Source of the DNA: Paratinospora sagittata
Lineage: Eukaryota > Streptophyta > Magnoliopsida > Ranunculales > Menispermaceae
Length of the DNA stretch: 64,000 bases
Assembly (NCBI GenBank): GCA_035771175.1
Contig: CM069608.1
Location: 8,459,019-8,523,018 of the forward strand
Reading direction: 5' to 3'
Shown here: positions 47,363 to 60,094 of the stretch, piece after piece
Numbering within the stretch: position 1 is the first letter of the stretch
How the letters are laid out: each line of letters begins with the position of its first letter
Made by a program: the position numbers and the translations under genes
Notes under the pieces: model-generated
What the model saw: only the letters and a program-made list of their open reading frames with translations
What the model was told of the DNA's origin: nothing
Database searches by the model: none

Positions 47363-49050
47363 TATCCTGAATAATTTTTCTTACTTTCAGCAGTCCAAGC
47401 TTGTTTGCATAAAGGGAACATGCCTAGCCATATCAGATCTCATGTGTACTCTATACAATTCTTCCCCTCAGATAAGAAATTCTTTACAGGCTAAGGCTTT
47501 CAACCTATAATAGGCTGATATCAATAAATCAAATGGTCCATACACTATCCTTGACACAGTTAAAGAATTCTACAATAAACATTAACTTAGAATTTAATTA
47601 TTGACATAAAATCACTCCAAAATTAGTAAATTAATCCAACAACTCAATGACCTAAAATCTTACATGTTTAACTTGAATCTGTCGACTAAGTTAGCCAATT
47701 TTATTTTTTATTTTTTTTTCGTTTATAACTCAACTGTATAATCGGGCAAATGAGAAGAATTGCGTCCATCAAAACCACTAACTACTACTCCAGGGGGAGG
47801 CTAGTTTTCGTTGAAACCATAAAAATAATCCAAAATTTCTAAGAAGAAATAAAGAAATTGACAGTAAAATATATAACTTAAAGCGTGGAATGTCAACAAC
47901 AACAATTTCTCTAGCAAGAAAATCCGAGTCTTTTTTTAATAATACCCTTTTAGGTTTCTCAAGATCTTGATCTTGTTCTGCTTCTCATTCTCTATTTCAC
48001 ATCAACAAAATAACCTAGAAAAAACTGCTCGGTGGCAATACCTTATAATGCCTCTGGAGCGAAAACGTCTGTTGTTTGTCTTGGCTCGTTCACTGTCCCA
48101 AATGAAAAATGCTTGGAAGAACGGCGCTGAAGACACTTGTTTGAAAAATGCTTTCCAAATCCACTTTCAAACACAGTTTGTTGACCTCGGATTTTAAAGT
48201 TGGTAGATAGCTTCCAATCACCCGTTAACACTTAAATACCAGACAAGTCAACAACTCTTATGAAAAATGCAAATATTACTCTTTTTATAACGATCTTTGG
48301 AAAAGTTGTGGAGTTTTCTCGCATGTTAACATGAGGTATAGTCTGCCTCACTTCTTACTTCTCATATATATATAACTAATTATTAATTTTATATTTTTTT
48401 TAAAAAAAATAATAATAATAATAATAATATCTAAAGTAAACTACTTTTCCGTACATGATTCAGGTTTGAATTAGTCCAAAAAAGAACTTTTGATTCACAA
48501 TTTAAAAATAAAAACATAATAAAAAATAAAAAGTAAAAACTTAGAAAATAATTTTTATTATTTTTTAAAAATAATATATTTTTTAACAGAAAGTAAAAAA
48601 TTGATTTTGAGTCAAATAAATTTTTAATATTTTTAAATTTTCAAATACAAAAAATTGAATCTAGCCTAAACTTTTGAAGAAACCCTACCAAATTTAACCT
48701 TAAACCCATAAAACCTATAAATGTGAGGCAATTTTTTATTATTATTATTAATATTAGTTTTGGGATGTACGAAAAGTCCTGATATCTAAGATTATTTTTT
48801 ATACTATTTTTTATACAATACCATCGATTAGAGATTAAACAAAAATGATAAATTTCATGTTTTTGATATTTTTATATATAATAATGATGAAACTTTTTAA
48901 CGTCTAAGATTGTCCCTCAAACGTTTATATTACATGTTATTATAAAAGGTCCCTTTTAATATTGATGAAGGTAGAACAATAATTTTAACTTTTAATTTGT
49001 TTTTACTTCCCAAGCACTTGAAACTCAACTATTTTTATTGTGCCTTCTAT
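47363..49050. other. Intergenic, no credible gene
   Basis: Overlapping ORFs of 62-76 codons on both strands near 47967-48231 lack similarity to known families. An (AAT)n run lies at about 48408-48428. Otherwise AT-rich. Confidence 0.45.
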
Positions 49051-49059
49051 CACTGTTGA

Positions 49060-49262
49060 GGGTCTAATGTTGAAGGTCCCATGATGACACCTCTCGAATT
49101 GCGTTTGACAATCTGTTCCCCAGCGTAATGAAGCTCCTCACCAATCCACCTTTCCAATGCGATTTCGAATTACGATAAAAACACACCTTCATGCAGCAAG
49201 ACTCGAACCCGTGACCACTACTATGCCGAAGTGTGGAGCGACCATCTACGCTACACATTCTT
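49060..49262 (-). repeat. tRNA-derived SINE (second family)
   Basis: On the minus strand GTAGCGTAGATGGTCG (A-box-like) and GGGTTCGAGTCTTGC (B-box) are about 40 bases apart, the geometry of an internal Pol III promoter. They are followed by a tRNA-unrelated body ending near GGGACCTTC. It is not a tRNA gene: no cloverleaf can be completed. Confidence 0.6.
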
Positions 49263-49348
49263 GGCCTAAAATCACAATATTCACTATGCACAAAACTCTT
49301 CCTCTTGAATGACCCCTTAACAGGAAATAAATCATGATATGAAAGCAG

Positions 49349-49527
49349 CATTTTACGCCCTCCCCATTGCTACTAGGCGACTAGACCATCTTTGCCTGCT
49401 AACGGGCCTAGAATAAACAAATCATCAACGCTCCGAACTTTTCACAGAAGAGTGAACAATCTTCGTTCTTCATCTGATCCAAAGATCGTTCACCCCCATG
49501 TAGCAATGGGGAGTGGGCGTAAAATGC
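49349..49527. repeat. Inverted-repeat (hairpin) element
   Basis: CATTTTACGCCCTCCCCATT at 49351 is mirrored by AATGGGGAGTGGGCGTAAAA ending near 49525, with AGCAATGG and CCATTGCT in the stems (about 25 bases, one mismatch) and a loop of about 125 bases. It may be a small foldback element. Confidence 0.65.
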
Positions 49528-49810
49528 CGCCTAATGAACAATCATTAATGAAAATTATAGCTAATAATTAAGACAATTTTAATTAATTAATGATAGAAAT
49601 TGCATTCAAGGCACGTGTGCAAATACTTAAATATATAGTAATTATTGATTTATAATCTGTAATGGATTAAGCTTATTTAGAACAAATAATTCACTACTTT
49701 TTTTTTTTGGTAACCTTAGGTATCTAGGCCAACTGACGTACACCGACTAATCTTTAGGGGCAAGTCCAATGAAAGGAGAGAGTGGTGTTCCCCCAATGAA
49801 TGTGTAGGTA

Positions 49811-52413
49811 TGTGGCGACCCCACGCCCCGGACCACCAACTCCGCAGGGAGTGGCATGCGGAATGCCGGGGCGGAACGCCCGACGTAGGCATCTCCGACC
49901 ACTCCTCAACTCCTGTGAGGTGGTTGAGACCCTACGAGCCTTATCTCAAACAATGACATAATATCAAAAGGTACTAAACAAAACTACCTACCGTATTAAT
50001 CATCAAAGACAAGAGATAATCCATAAAAATGAACCATAAATAAAATCATAATCCCTACAGTCCATTAAAATTGACATACACATAAAGTCCAAAATTGTGG
50101 GTACAAATAAAAACCGTCATATGCCCACATGGTCTATCAATTTGGATCCACATTCCACATGCATTGGGTTACTAGTGCACGTCTATTTCACCGTACCGTT
50201 GACCCCAATCATGTTTATTTGGGGTTACTAGTGCACGTCTATTTCAACGTACCGTTGACCCCAATCATTTCCTTTTTAAAACCCTCCTATGACAAGGTTA
50301 AGTCCCCCTATTAGCCAGATAGATGGGCCTAACCAAAGTTATAAGGTTTTCTCAAATCAATGCATCATTCAAAACATTAGAACACATTCATGCTTTCAAC
50401 ATACAATATATATAAGTGATATTATGACATAAAAGATATAATCATAAATGAAGTCTACTTACAACCAAGCCTCGCGAGAGTATTTAACCACACACGACCA
50501 CCAAACCGAATCAACCCAATCAAGATCCTGAAACATACATCAATATCCTACCATACATCAATTTCTATGCTCAATCATATAGACATTACACATCAACCCT
50601 AAATTAGCCCACATATAAACAATAGGCCTAAATTCCATCTAATCCCATCATTCAACTCAAATCACATGACTTAGGCCTTTAATGCATAGTTCTCATTCAT
50701 AAACCATTCTATTAATCAAAAATACTGATTTTCAATTCCTTAGGCATAAACATGCCCAAATTGGGTCACTTGATCACAAGTAGGCCTAACCCATGATATG
50801 GTCACAACCACCAAATCAGTAGCATAATCAACCCTAATCATGCTTAATTAAACATAAGTTGCATCAATTCAATGATTCTAGGCCAAAAGCATCAAAAGCC
50901 CTAAAATATGAAAATTTTCATACTTAGGCCATATTGTCGATTTACAGTAGGTCACCATGTTCAGCCATGTATATCACTGATTTTGCATCATGGGTTCATC
51001 AACAATGGCAACTAGGTCAACATAGTTGACATGCAAGCTATTTGGAAAGGTCTAAGTTCATATTCTAAATTTAGGTCTAATACAAGCAACCCTACCAATT
51101 CTTCATTTAATATTCTGTTCAGATGTATCAATCTACCAATAGAAATATGTAATCACAAAATCAACCGTACAGATTGAATTATGTGAAGAAACAAACCTTC
51201 TGTCCAAATATCAGCCCAATCCAACGGTGGACCGAAAAGAAAAGTATATTTCATGTACAAGTCTCTAATTAGACAATTTCTCCTTTCTTGCTGCAAATAC
51301 TCAAACTCAGATGACTATATCACACAAAATACTAAACTCATGAACATATCCACCGTTAAAAATACAGAAATATCAGTTATAAACTACATACCCAAATTTG
51401 ATATCCATCCAACGGTAGATTGAGGAGATCTACAAGTTTGAGCGAAACGGCACGAGAAATCTAGACTTTCCGACCAGATTTGTTTGAGAGGTTAGATCTC
51501 TCAAACGAAACCTCTAATCAAGATCTCCACCATTTCGAATGCAGAAATATCAGTTGTACACTACATATCCAAATTTTATATCCATCCAACGGTAGATTAA
51601 GGAGATATAGAAGTTTGAGCGAAACGGCGGGAGAAATCCAGATTTTCCGACCAGCTTTGTTTGAGAGGTTAGATCTCTTAGACGAAACCTCTGATCAAGA
51701 TCTCCACCGACCAGAATGAATAACCATAAGCTACGAACTTGCTGAAATATTTTGAGCTCAATCTGACCATATATAGCAAAGATCCACCTCTTTGATGAAA
51801 ACGTTGTAGAGATCTTCCTCCTGCAACTCCCTCTTTTCTCTTCTTCTTTCCTTTCTCTTCTTTTCTTTCTCTTCTGTTTTTCCTTTCTCTCCACTCACCT
51901 CTTTCTAGCACTTCATTGATTCCCTCCTTGATTCCCTCCTTGATTCTCTCCTGGATTCTCTCCACTCATTCTAGCACTTCCTTGAAGAAGAGAAGTGGGC
52001 ATGGGACACTTGTCCACTTTCATGCACCAACCTTCACATGTGTTGGTCTCATACTACCCATACCAACCACATGTACTTTAACCAATCTCATGCTTCCATG
52101 TATTTTAAATGTCCAATCCATTTAATACACCAAATTTTCATTCTCATTTATCCTTTTATTCAATCAATCATAACTCATATCAATTCATGGTTTAATGGGC
52201 CCATGCATAAATAATAACATATGCATTATAATTTAATTTAACATGACTCATATACAATTTATGATACACATATTTATATACATTATCAAGCATCAACTAT
52301 ACAAACATTAAACAACCATCAAACAAACGCCAAACATAACAAGACAATGCATAGAGTTTGGACAAAATACAATTGGATTATGGGCTAGATGAAATAATTT
52401 TCGGGGCGTCACA
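49811..52413 (-). mobile_element. Solo LTR D (2.6 kb)
   Basis: On the minus strand it begins TGTGACGCCCCG and ends GGGGTCGCCACA. Perfect 5-bp flanks AGGTA lie at 49806-49810 and 52414-52418. There is no PBS, gag-pol or second LTR. Inside, a block of about 170 bases with CCAACGGTAGATT, GAGCGAAACGGC and TTTGTTTGAGAGGTTAGATC is duplicated (about 51360-51540 and 51541-51720). A pyrimidine-rich tract lies at 51790-51965. Confidence 0.85.
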
Positions 52414-52506
52414 AGGTATCCCCACATGTAGTTCATAACTTAAGGGAACTTTTTTCTGAGCAAAGGCCTCGTTCACCCCACTTGGTGAGGAGACTTGCAC
52501 TTGTAT

Positions 52507-53127
52507 GTGTTCATCAACCCGACCAACCCGACCGAACCAAACTTTTTGGGTTGATTTGAGTTGGGCTAGATACGCTGTTTGGATTGGGTTGGGTTCTAAA
52601 ATACTCAACCCGAATGGTTTGGGTTAGGTTATGGGTTGAACCCATAGAAACCTGAATAGCCTAACCCGAATCGAACCTTAATATTAGTCCCAAACATTAT
52701 TTGTCTTATTAGGTTTTATTAGTATTTACACCTTTTTTTTCTTAATGAAATCATCTTAATTAAAAATAATAAAAGAACTTATTGTTCTACGAGTATTAAA
52801 AAAAAGTAGTAAAAGAATTAACTTGAGTTTGAATCCTGGGATAGCTATGTCGTCCAAAAAAAATGCGTACATAGAATCAAATTTTAAAATTTAAACTTTG
52901 CGTGTAATTCGTGTTTTAGTTATTATTTGCTTTATAGCAATTATTTAGTGAATTATTGTTCAAAGTTATCAAAATTAGGCTCAATTCTAACCCGATCTAC
53001 CGACCCAACTCAAATTGAATCCAAACTATTTGTGATGGGTTGAGTTTCAAATTTACCAACCTAAACTACTTAGGTTGAGTTAGGTTTTGATCATAAACTG
53101 ACCCAACCCAACCCATGTACACCCCTA
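52507..53127. mobile_element. hAT-type MITE 3
   Basis: The right end GTACACCCCTA and flanking CTTGTAT (53128-53134) match CTTGTAT at 52500-52506. The left terminal TAGGG seems lost, leaving GTGTTCATCAACCCGACC. Inner GGGTTGGGTT and AACCCGA motifs resemble the MITEs at 33753 and 34580. Confidence 0.8.
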
Positions 53128-53319
53128 CTTGTATCCTTGTGAATCATGAGTACGCGCTCTAATCACTTTGCCATCATCTTTGGTGGTACAATTGCTATTT
53201 ATGAAATTTGTTCTTTTCAATTTTATGTTTTTTTTATTACTTTCAAAACTTATCAAGTTCCTTATCATTTTGTTGGTGCAAGATTTTACCAACATCAAAT
53301 ATACTAGTTAGGACTTCAA

Positions 53320-53368
53320 GAAGACCTGATGACTTTGGGAAGACCTGATGACTTTGGGAAGACCTGGA
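53320..53368. repeat. 19-base tandem repeat
   Basis: GAAGACCTGATGACTTTGG occurs twice in tandem and a third partial copy follows. Confidence 0.85.
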
Positions 53369-53495
53369 CTAGCCTCCTTGCGAGCTTTGAACTCCCTACC
53401 TGAAAGGGAAGAACTGGAAAATGGCTATCGTACGTGAAGAACTGAGTTGACTAATGTAGTAAAATGAGGTAGGAACTAGTTACTGTAGATAACTG

Positions 53496-54167
53496 ATGAC
53501 TTACCGGGTGTGGTCTTTGCATTTTGGGTGCAGTATAAATCTAATGCCTCTTTTTGTTTTCAGGAAATTGGGACTTGTGGAAGTGAAGCCTACAACCATC
53601 ACATTACAATTGGTGAATAGATCTTTTACCTATCCTCGTGGAGTTATTGAAGATGTGTTGGTCAAGGTTGACAAGTTCAACTTTTCGGTAGATTTTGTTG
53701 TCCTGGATATGGAAAAGGATGATGGGATGGCATTGATACTTGGGAGGTCGTTTCTAGCTACTAGAAGAGCAATGATAGACGTGGAGCTTGGTGAGCTAAC
53801 CTTGAGGGTCATTGAGGACAAAGTTATGTTCAAGATCTTCCACACAACCAAAGTTCAAGAGAAGAAAAGTATTTGTTATCAAATTGATGTTGTGGACGTG
53901 ATTAACGATTGTATGACCAAGACTTATGATGAGGCTACACCAAAAGGTTCCTTGGTGCGCCATATTGCCAAAGTGGAGAATTTAGACGACCCTTTTCCGA
54001 AGCCATCGTCTTTATATCATGCTGAAGATGGAGATTTGCTTCATATGATGAGTGAGCTTAAGTGGAAATATGGATATCTTGTTCGAGCCAAGAGTCAAAA
54101 ATTGATGGATTTTTATGGCCTAGATGAACCAAATGTGAAGGCCATTCTTCTTGATAATCCGCCGTGA
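53496..54167 (+). pseudogene. Ty3-gypsy aspartic-protease region fragment
   Basis: The 223-codon reading frame matches the protease and post-protease region of Athila/Tat-type gypsy elements: GCSINLMPLFVFRKLGLVEV, TTITLQLVNRSFTYPRGVIE, DVLVKVDKF, VDFVVLDMEKDDGMALILGR and FLATRRAMIDVELGELTLRV. In this family the first block normally carries the catalytic Asp two residues ahead of the Gly; here the corresponding residues read LHFGCS, so the active-site Asp is missing. The start codon is arbitrary, because the frame opens inside gag-pol. No RT or integrase follows. Confidence 0.75.
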
Positions 54168-54848
54168 ATAAACAAAAAGGAGTCAGGCTGAGAACTGTAA
54201 ACCAAACGCTTGTTGGGAGGCAACCCATCGGTTTTTAAATATGTTTTTAGTTCATTTATTTAGTTTCCTTAGTTGTTTCATACTATACTTTTGCCAATGA
54301 CGCATTTTGTTTATTTCCTTCCCAGGTTCTAACTCAAGTTTGGGGGTCCTCTTTTGAGCTACATGGAGAGGAAGATGGAGTGTTTTGTGTGGAGACTACA
54401 ACCCTTGGGGTTTAGGGGGTTCTCGAAACATTTTTTACTTTACTTTCATCTATTCTTCTATTTCTTTGTTTCTTGTGAACCATTGAGGACAATGTTTGTT
54501 TTAAGTTTGGGGGGAGAGTTTAAAATTTTAAACTTTTTGTTTTGTCATGGTAAGGATATGTGGTAGTTATTTTTAGGTTGTGCTTGTCATATTCTTTTAC
54601 AAATTTTGATTTTATTTTATCTTTTTATGGATGGCCAATGATAAGAAAGCATTTAATTTAAACATGACTCTAGGAAAATGCAGAGAGAAATTTATAAGTC
54701 TGTGTGCTTGATTCAACTTTTAGTTTGGTTTTGTTTGAAATTCTCTACATGTCTAACATGGTTATAATTATGGAATCACAACTTGTTTTGATTGGACTTT
54801 TGCAAGTAAGTTATATTTTTAGATCTCTATGAATTCTAGAACATGTTT

Positions 54849-57800
54849 TGTAACATCCCGTAGATTTAATTAAATACATACTTTGACTTATGCGTATATC
54901 AAGACGTATAATACGTGTATGTTATACGTAGAAGCCAAATATACGCGTGTATGAAAATATATGCTATATTTAAGGAGTATGAGCAAATAAATAAAATTAT
55001 TAAACAAATAATATAAGTTGTATTAGTTGAATGGGTTGATTAATTAAATATGTGAATTGAGTTGATGATAAATGGTTTAATGAATTAACTACTAACTATA
55101 GGGAGTTGCTTTATTAATTTGTATGAGGAAGCATGGAATCAAGATTTTTTTACACTTATCTTTCAATCTCTCACTTATAAACTTTGTCTGTCCAACGTTG
55201 TAAAACAAGAAAAAAAAAAAAAGTTGCTAGAATGAAAAAGAGAAGAAAGAAGAATGTCGAAGAAGGGAAGAGAGGAAAAAGGAGAGAAACGCGGGATTTG
55301 TGCGAAATCGGGACCCGCGGTAAGTGATTTTCACTCTATTTCTTCGTGAAATTAATATCTAAGCTAGATGTAACGATTCTAGCGGAGTAATTTTAGCTAT
55401 GAGAGTTGTTTTACAGTATTTTCAAAATTAGAATTTTTACCCAACTTGGATGAAAATTTGTTCGAAAGGTGGAAAAACACTCCCTAGACTGTAGGAGTCT
55501 CGAATAAGTGGTTCGATTTCGTTTATTTGTTCATTTAAAATTTTTATGGCTATTGAAAGTTTGTTGGAAGTTAGAGTTATATTGAAAACCTTTCGAATCA
55601 TTTAAAACCTGATGAAACTCCAGTTGAAGGCTATAGAATGGTAGAATGCACTGTTGCGAGTCCATCGATGCTAATTTCATGATTTTTGGAGACCGTTTGA
55701 CAATTTTAGTAAAAATTTTCATGTTTCCAATGAACAGTGATGTGAATAGTGATGTAAATAGTACTGTGATCATAACCAGTGAATAAAATGGAATTAGAAT
55801 CCAATGAAACTCCTGTTTGAGATCATAGAATCGTAGAGAACTGAATTCCGGACGTTTCGATACTAAAATTGTGATTTTTGGATATGATTTGATATTTTTA
55901 GTAACTAAATATATGATTTTTGTGAGTAAAATTGACTTTGGATGCGTCCGCGAACGTGTAAAACCTTAGTAAAATACCTGTTGAAGGTAGTAGAATGGTA
56001 GTATAACGGATTTTACATGTGTCGATGTGGACAGAATAATTTTAGGAATGTATTATATTTTTAATAAAATTGATATATGTTCAAGGAGAAAAATAAAACT
56101 GAGAACTAGTGAAAATATGAATTGGAAATCTATTTTCACTGTATTTTCTTGTGGAAATATCTAGATTGACCACAAAAACGAGTTATAATCTAAATTCACA
56201 GAATGTGAGTTGGAATCTAAATTCACAGAATGTGTATAATATTTTTAAGGTTGATCATTATTATTTGTGATTTGAAGTGAGTTGAGAAATTAAATATATA
56301 AATAGATACGAATAAATGAAATTGAATTATGGAGTGGTTGTGACATGTTGAATTAGTTGGATTTAAATTGGAGCTGGACTCAAAAGCAACGGTGATTGTA
56401 ATTGTCACACCCTGGGTTGCACAGCGTGCCCCCTACCCAGGTGCGGGCGCACCCCTTCGGGGCGAACGCCTAGCCATAGTACCACATAATATTGTCCTAT
56501 CGCCATGTAGCAATCCAACCGCAGCTGGTCTACATCGAAACGATTATTTGTCCCTACTATTCCCTCATGAATAGTAAAGGGCCTCCCTAGGAATCGAACT
56601 CGAGACCTCCCTTAAGGAGTCTAATTTCGCATTCCTAGTAGCCACTGAACCATTACATAAGGCCTTTTTGTCACACCTTGGGTTGCACAGCGTGCCCCCT
56701 ACCCAGGTGCCGGCGCACCCCCTTGGGGCGAACGCCTAGCCATAGTACCACATAATATTGTCCTATCGCCATGTAGCAACCCAACCGCAGTTGGTCTACA
56801 TCGAAACGATTATTTGTCCCTACTATTCCCTCATGAATAGTAAAGGGCCTCCCCCAGAATCGAACTCGAGACCTCCCTTAAGGAGTCTGATTTCGCATTC
56901 TGAGTAGCCACTGAGCCAATGGTTCAGTGGCTACTGCTGTTGCAACGGAGGACTCCTCGAGGGGGAGGTCCGGTGTTCGAACCGTGGGGAGGCCCCGCAC
57001 TGTGCTATGCACTGTTGTGGACAAAGGGTGGTTGCGATCCGTGCGTCGGGTGGCCAGGAGACAATATTGTGTGGTACAGTGAGGGGTAATCCTTCTGTAT
57101 TATACATAAGGCCTTTTTGTCACACCCTGGGTTGCACAGCGTGCCCCCTACCCAGGTGTGGGCGCACCCCCCTCGGGGCGAACGCCAGCCATAGTACCAC
57201 ATAATATTGTCCTATCGGCCTGCCTCTGCAGTCACCGATTATTTGTCCACAAAGGGGGCCTCCCTCGGTTCGAGCCCAGGACCTCCCCTCCAAGGAGTCC
57301 TAACCCGCAACCAAGTAACCACTGAGCCGATCTGGTTGATACTGTGGATTAAAGGCCTCATGTATACGCCCTAAGGCCTTTTTGTCACACCCTGGGTTGC
57401 ACAGCGTGCCCCCTACCCAGGTGTGGGCGCACCCCCTCGGGGCGAACTCCTAGTCATTATGGATCCATAATATTGTCATATCGCCATGTAGCAACCCAAC
57501 CGCAGTTAGTCTACATCGAAACGATTATTTGTCTGCCACTATTCAATTGGCTCAGTGGTTACTAGGAATGCGAAATTAGACTCCTTAAGGGAGGTCTCGA
57601 GTTTGATTCCTAGGGAGGCCCTGCACTATTCATGAATAGTGGCAGACAAATAATCGTTTCGATGTAGACCAACTGGGGTTGAGTTGCTACATGGCGATAT
57701 GACAATATTATGGATCCATAATGGCTAGGCGTTCGCCCCGAGGGGGTGCGCCCACACCTGGGTAGGGGGCACGCTGTGCAACCCAGGGTGTGACAGTAAT

Positions 57801-58871
57801 TAAGTTGAAAAGTCTTGTACTGTGAGTATATTTTCTTGATTTTGGTTCTTGTATGACATTTTAAATATATGAAATGTTTGAATGTAAATATGCTATGCAT
57901 ATATTGTTGCATTGTGTTTTAATTTACATTCATAAATGATTTCTTTTTAGCATTGGAGCATGTGAGACTTGCAAAGGCAAGTTAGTGTCATTTCGTTAGG
58001 AATTAAACCCGGATGAGTGTTATGCGTAACCTCATTGTCAGTAGGCTTGTCCTAACAAGGATTGGAGATCCTTGAAATGACTGTGAATTGGGTAATGAGA
58101 GGTTGTGGCTACCTTGTAACGACCATACAAGGGTTAGACCCGCTCTCTTGCCTTGAAGGAGAGAGATTGTGGATTTCGTGGAAAAGGATACATTGTTTTC
58201 TTGAAAACTCATGAAATTTATGTTGTTGACATGTATAATATATTCGTGGAATGATGCATGTGTTTAATAATGGTTTGAAATGATTTTAAATGTCATATTT
58301 TCCTAAATGCATATAATTGACATATCAAGAAATATATTCACTGAGCTGTTGTTTGCTCACTTTATTTCCTTCAATACTTCAGCTACAAAGTTAAAAGGAA
58401 AAGCACGAGAGTAGATACGTGTCTTATGTTGTTAATGTACGTGTATGCGAAGGAAATGAATTATATTTGCTTTATTTTCAAATGAATATATATTACATCC
58501 TACATATATATATTATCACATGGATGGGTTGTACATGGATTTTGATTTGATATTTTGGGTTAGACAATACTTGTGATGATGAAATGAGATGATCACATAT
58601 AATTATCAGGTGAGAATTTGATTTGTGGAATGAATGGAATGACTGTGATGATTATTTATATATATATCTTTGATTTGATTTGTTACCTATTAGGGAAAAA
58701 TGTGAAATGTTCATTTTATGGGGAGATGCTGTCAAAATTTTTAAAAATTTTGGGAATTATTGTAAATGTCCGTTGAGGTTGACAGTGTATTGTATATTGT
58801 ATATGAGTATGTACAGTGTATAGTACACTGTGCCGGTCATGACATCAACCTACGTCAGGGGCGTCGTGACA
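54849..58871 (+). mobile_element. Large LTR E (4.0 kb, with nested array)
   Basis: It begins TGTAACATCCCG and ends GGGGCGTCGTGACA. The flanks TGTTT and TATTT differ at one base. Its 5' part (GCGGTAAGTGATTTT, CTAAGCTAGATGTAA) and a central GTCATTTCGTTAGGAATTAA block align with LTR B, and its ends with LTR C. Excluding the nested array (56404-57796) it would be about 2.6 kb, the size of LTR D. No PBS or partner LTR is present, so it is a solo LTR lying in the Ty3-gypsy fragment. Confidence 0.8.
56403..57796. repeat. Palindromic array of Pol III-box modules (array 2), with 5-bp target duplication
   Basis: Outer ends TGTCACACCC and GGGTGTGACA are flanked by GTAAT on both sides. Four antisense modules start at about 56404, 56668, 57119 and 57384. 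Two sense parts lie head-to-head with them (from about 56921 and 57548). Each module has an A-box-like GGTTCAGTGGCTAC, a B-box-like GAGTTCGATTCC, a TATTCATGA stretch, TACATGGCGATA and a GC-rich hairpin end (GGCGTTCGCCCCGAAGGGG). Modules are joined by GGCCTTTTT. ORFs across it are artefacts. Confidence 0.78.
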
Positions 58872-59300
58872 TATTTGATCACCACTTGAGGCGAAATCCT
58901 AGAGAACATGCCATGGAGAAGAAGATTTAGGCCATATGTGGATAGTTTGCGCCATAAAGCCTACCTATGTGTTAATTATACCTTAGTTACCCATTTTGAA
59001 CCGTCTACCTATGTGTTAATTATACCTTAGTTACCCATTTTGAACTGTTTTAACCCTTTTCTTTGTTACCTATGAATTGATTAACGCCTTATTGGGTTTG
59101 GGAAGTTTGCTGGCATATTTTTTTTTATTAAAAAAAAGTTATGCCTATGAAAAGAAATAAGTTTGGGTTTGTAGTTATTCATTAGAAGTATGAATGAAAG
59201 AAAACAAACAATAAACGAATGGGGATTGAATGAAGGATTTGAATATTTGAAGTTGGGTATTGGTGTGGCCTTTGCTTCAGGTCATTCCCTGTTGCATTGA

Positions 59301-59777
59301 AGTCGGCATCCCGACCTCTTTATTCCCTACCTTATCTTCAGATTCGAAATTTTTGTCTTCACAAGGCCAAGGTACCGATGGTGTTTTCAAATTTTTCTGA
59401 ATTTTGCTCATTAGGGTGGAAATACTATTCAGCACATTACACTATAATGTAATATTTGTATTAACGAGAAATGTCAATGGTAGTAATAAGCAATATTTAT
59501 TATTTTAAATAACTAGAGTCTACTGGCACTTGAATAAAAGACGACTAAAAGTTACCAAACAAAAGGATAAAAGTAGTTGAACATGATTATAATAAATCTT
59601 ATATTTACTAATATTGTAAAAGAAATCTTTTAGTACATTATTGCTAAATTATCAATAAATATATTTTTTAATATAAATTTATTTAACAGTATTAAAAAGT
59701 AATAAATAATTTAAAAATTTATGATAAAAATAACACACTATACTTATAAAGAATAGTATAAATAAATAATAAACATT
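59301..59777. other. AT-rich stretch, no gene seen
   Basis: No ORF or repeat border was recognised between the end of the gypsy remnant and the tandem duplication at 59778. Confidence 0.45.
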
Positions 59778-60094
59778 ACTTGCAACACATCATGTACAAC
59801 TAGTATAGATATATATACTAGTTAATTAATCAAGCTTGGAAGCATATCCAATATCATCAGTTAACCAAGCTTTCCAAGTAACATACAGGACCAATTATTT
59901 GTTGCCTCCACTTGTTAGATGGGGGCTTATAATTTACTTGCAACACATCATGTACAACTAGTATAGATATATATACTAGTTAATTAATCAAGCTTGGAAG
60001 CATATCCAATATCATCAAGTTAACCAAGCTTTCCAACTAACATACAAGAAAAATTATTTGTTGCCTCCACTTGTTAGATGGGGGCTTATAATTT
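59778..60094. repeat. Tandem duplication with 158-base period
   Basis: Two adjacent copies (59778-59935 and 59936-60094) begin ACTTGCAACACATCATGTAC and end GATGGGGGCTTATAATTT. They differ at only a few positions, so the duplication is young. Each contains the palindrome AACTAGTATAGATATATATA-CTAGTT. Confidence 0.95.

Larger units (their letters stand above)
53135..59300 (+). mobile_element. Ty3-gypsy (Athila/Tat-like) fragment, split by LTR E
   Basis: A plus-strand protease-region ORF (53496-54167) is followed by a LLGGNPSVF-type block after the stop, a purine tract GTTTGGGGGGAGAG near 54505, and long non-coding sequence that resumes after the LTR at 58872 (a 44-base tandem repeat with CTACCTATGTGTTAATTATA at 58961 and 59005, and CGGCATCCCGACCTC near 59310). 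No LTR of its own was recognised. Lineage is inferred from the protease wording and layout. Confidence 0.6.

Noticed and set aside
47967..48231. Overlapping ORFs of 76 and 62 codons
   Set aside because: They overlap on opposite strands, lack similarity, and have no promoter or splice context.
49180..49262. tRNA gene on minus
   Set aside because: Internal promoter boxes only; the flanking sequence is SINE-like and lacks a cloverleaf.
57007..57912. Reading frames of 65-100 codons on both strands near 57 kb
   Set aside because: They run through GC-rich tails of the palindromic modules and mirror each other on opposite strands.
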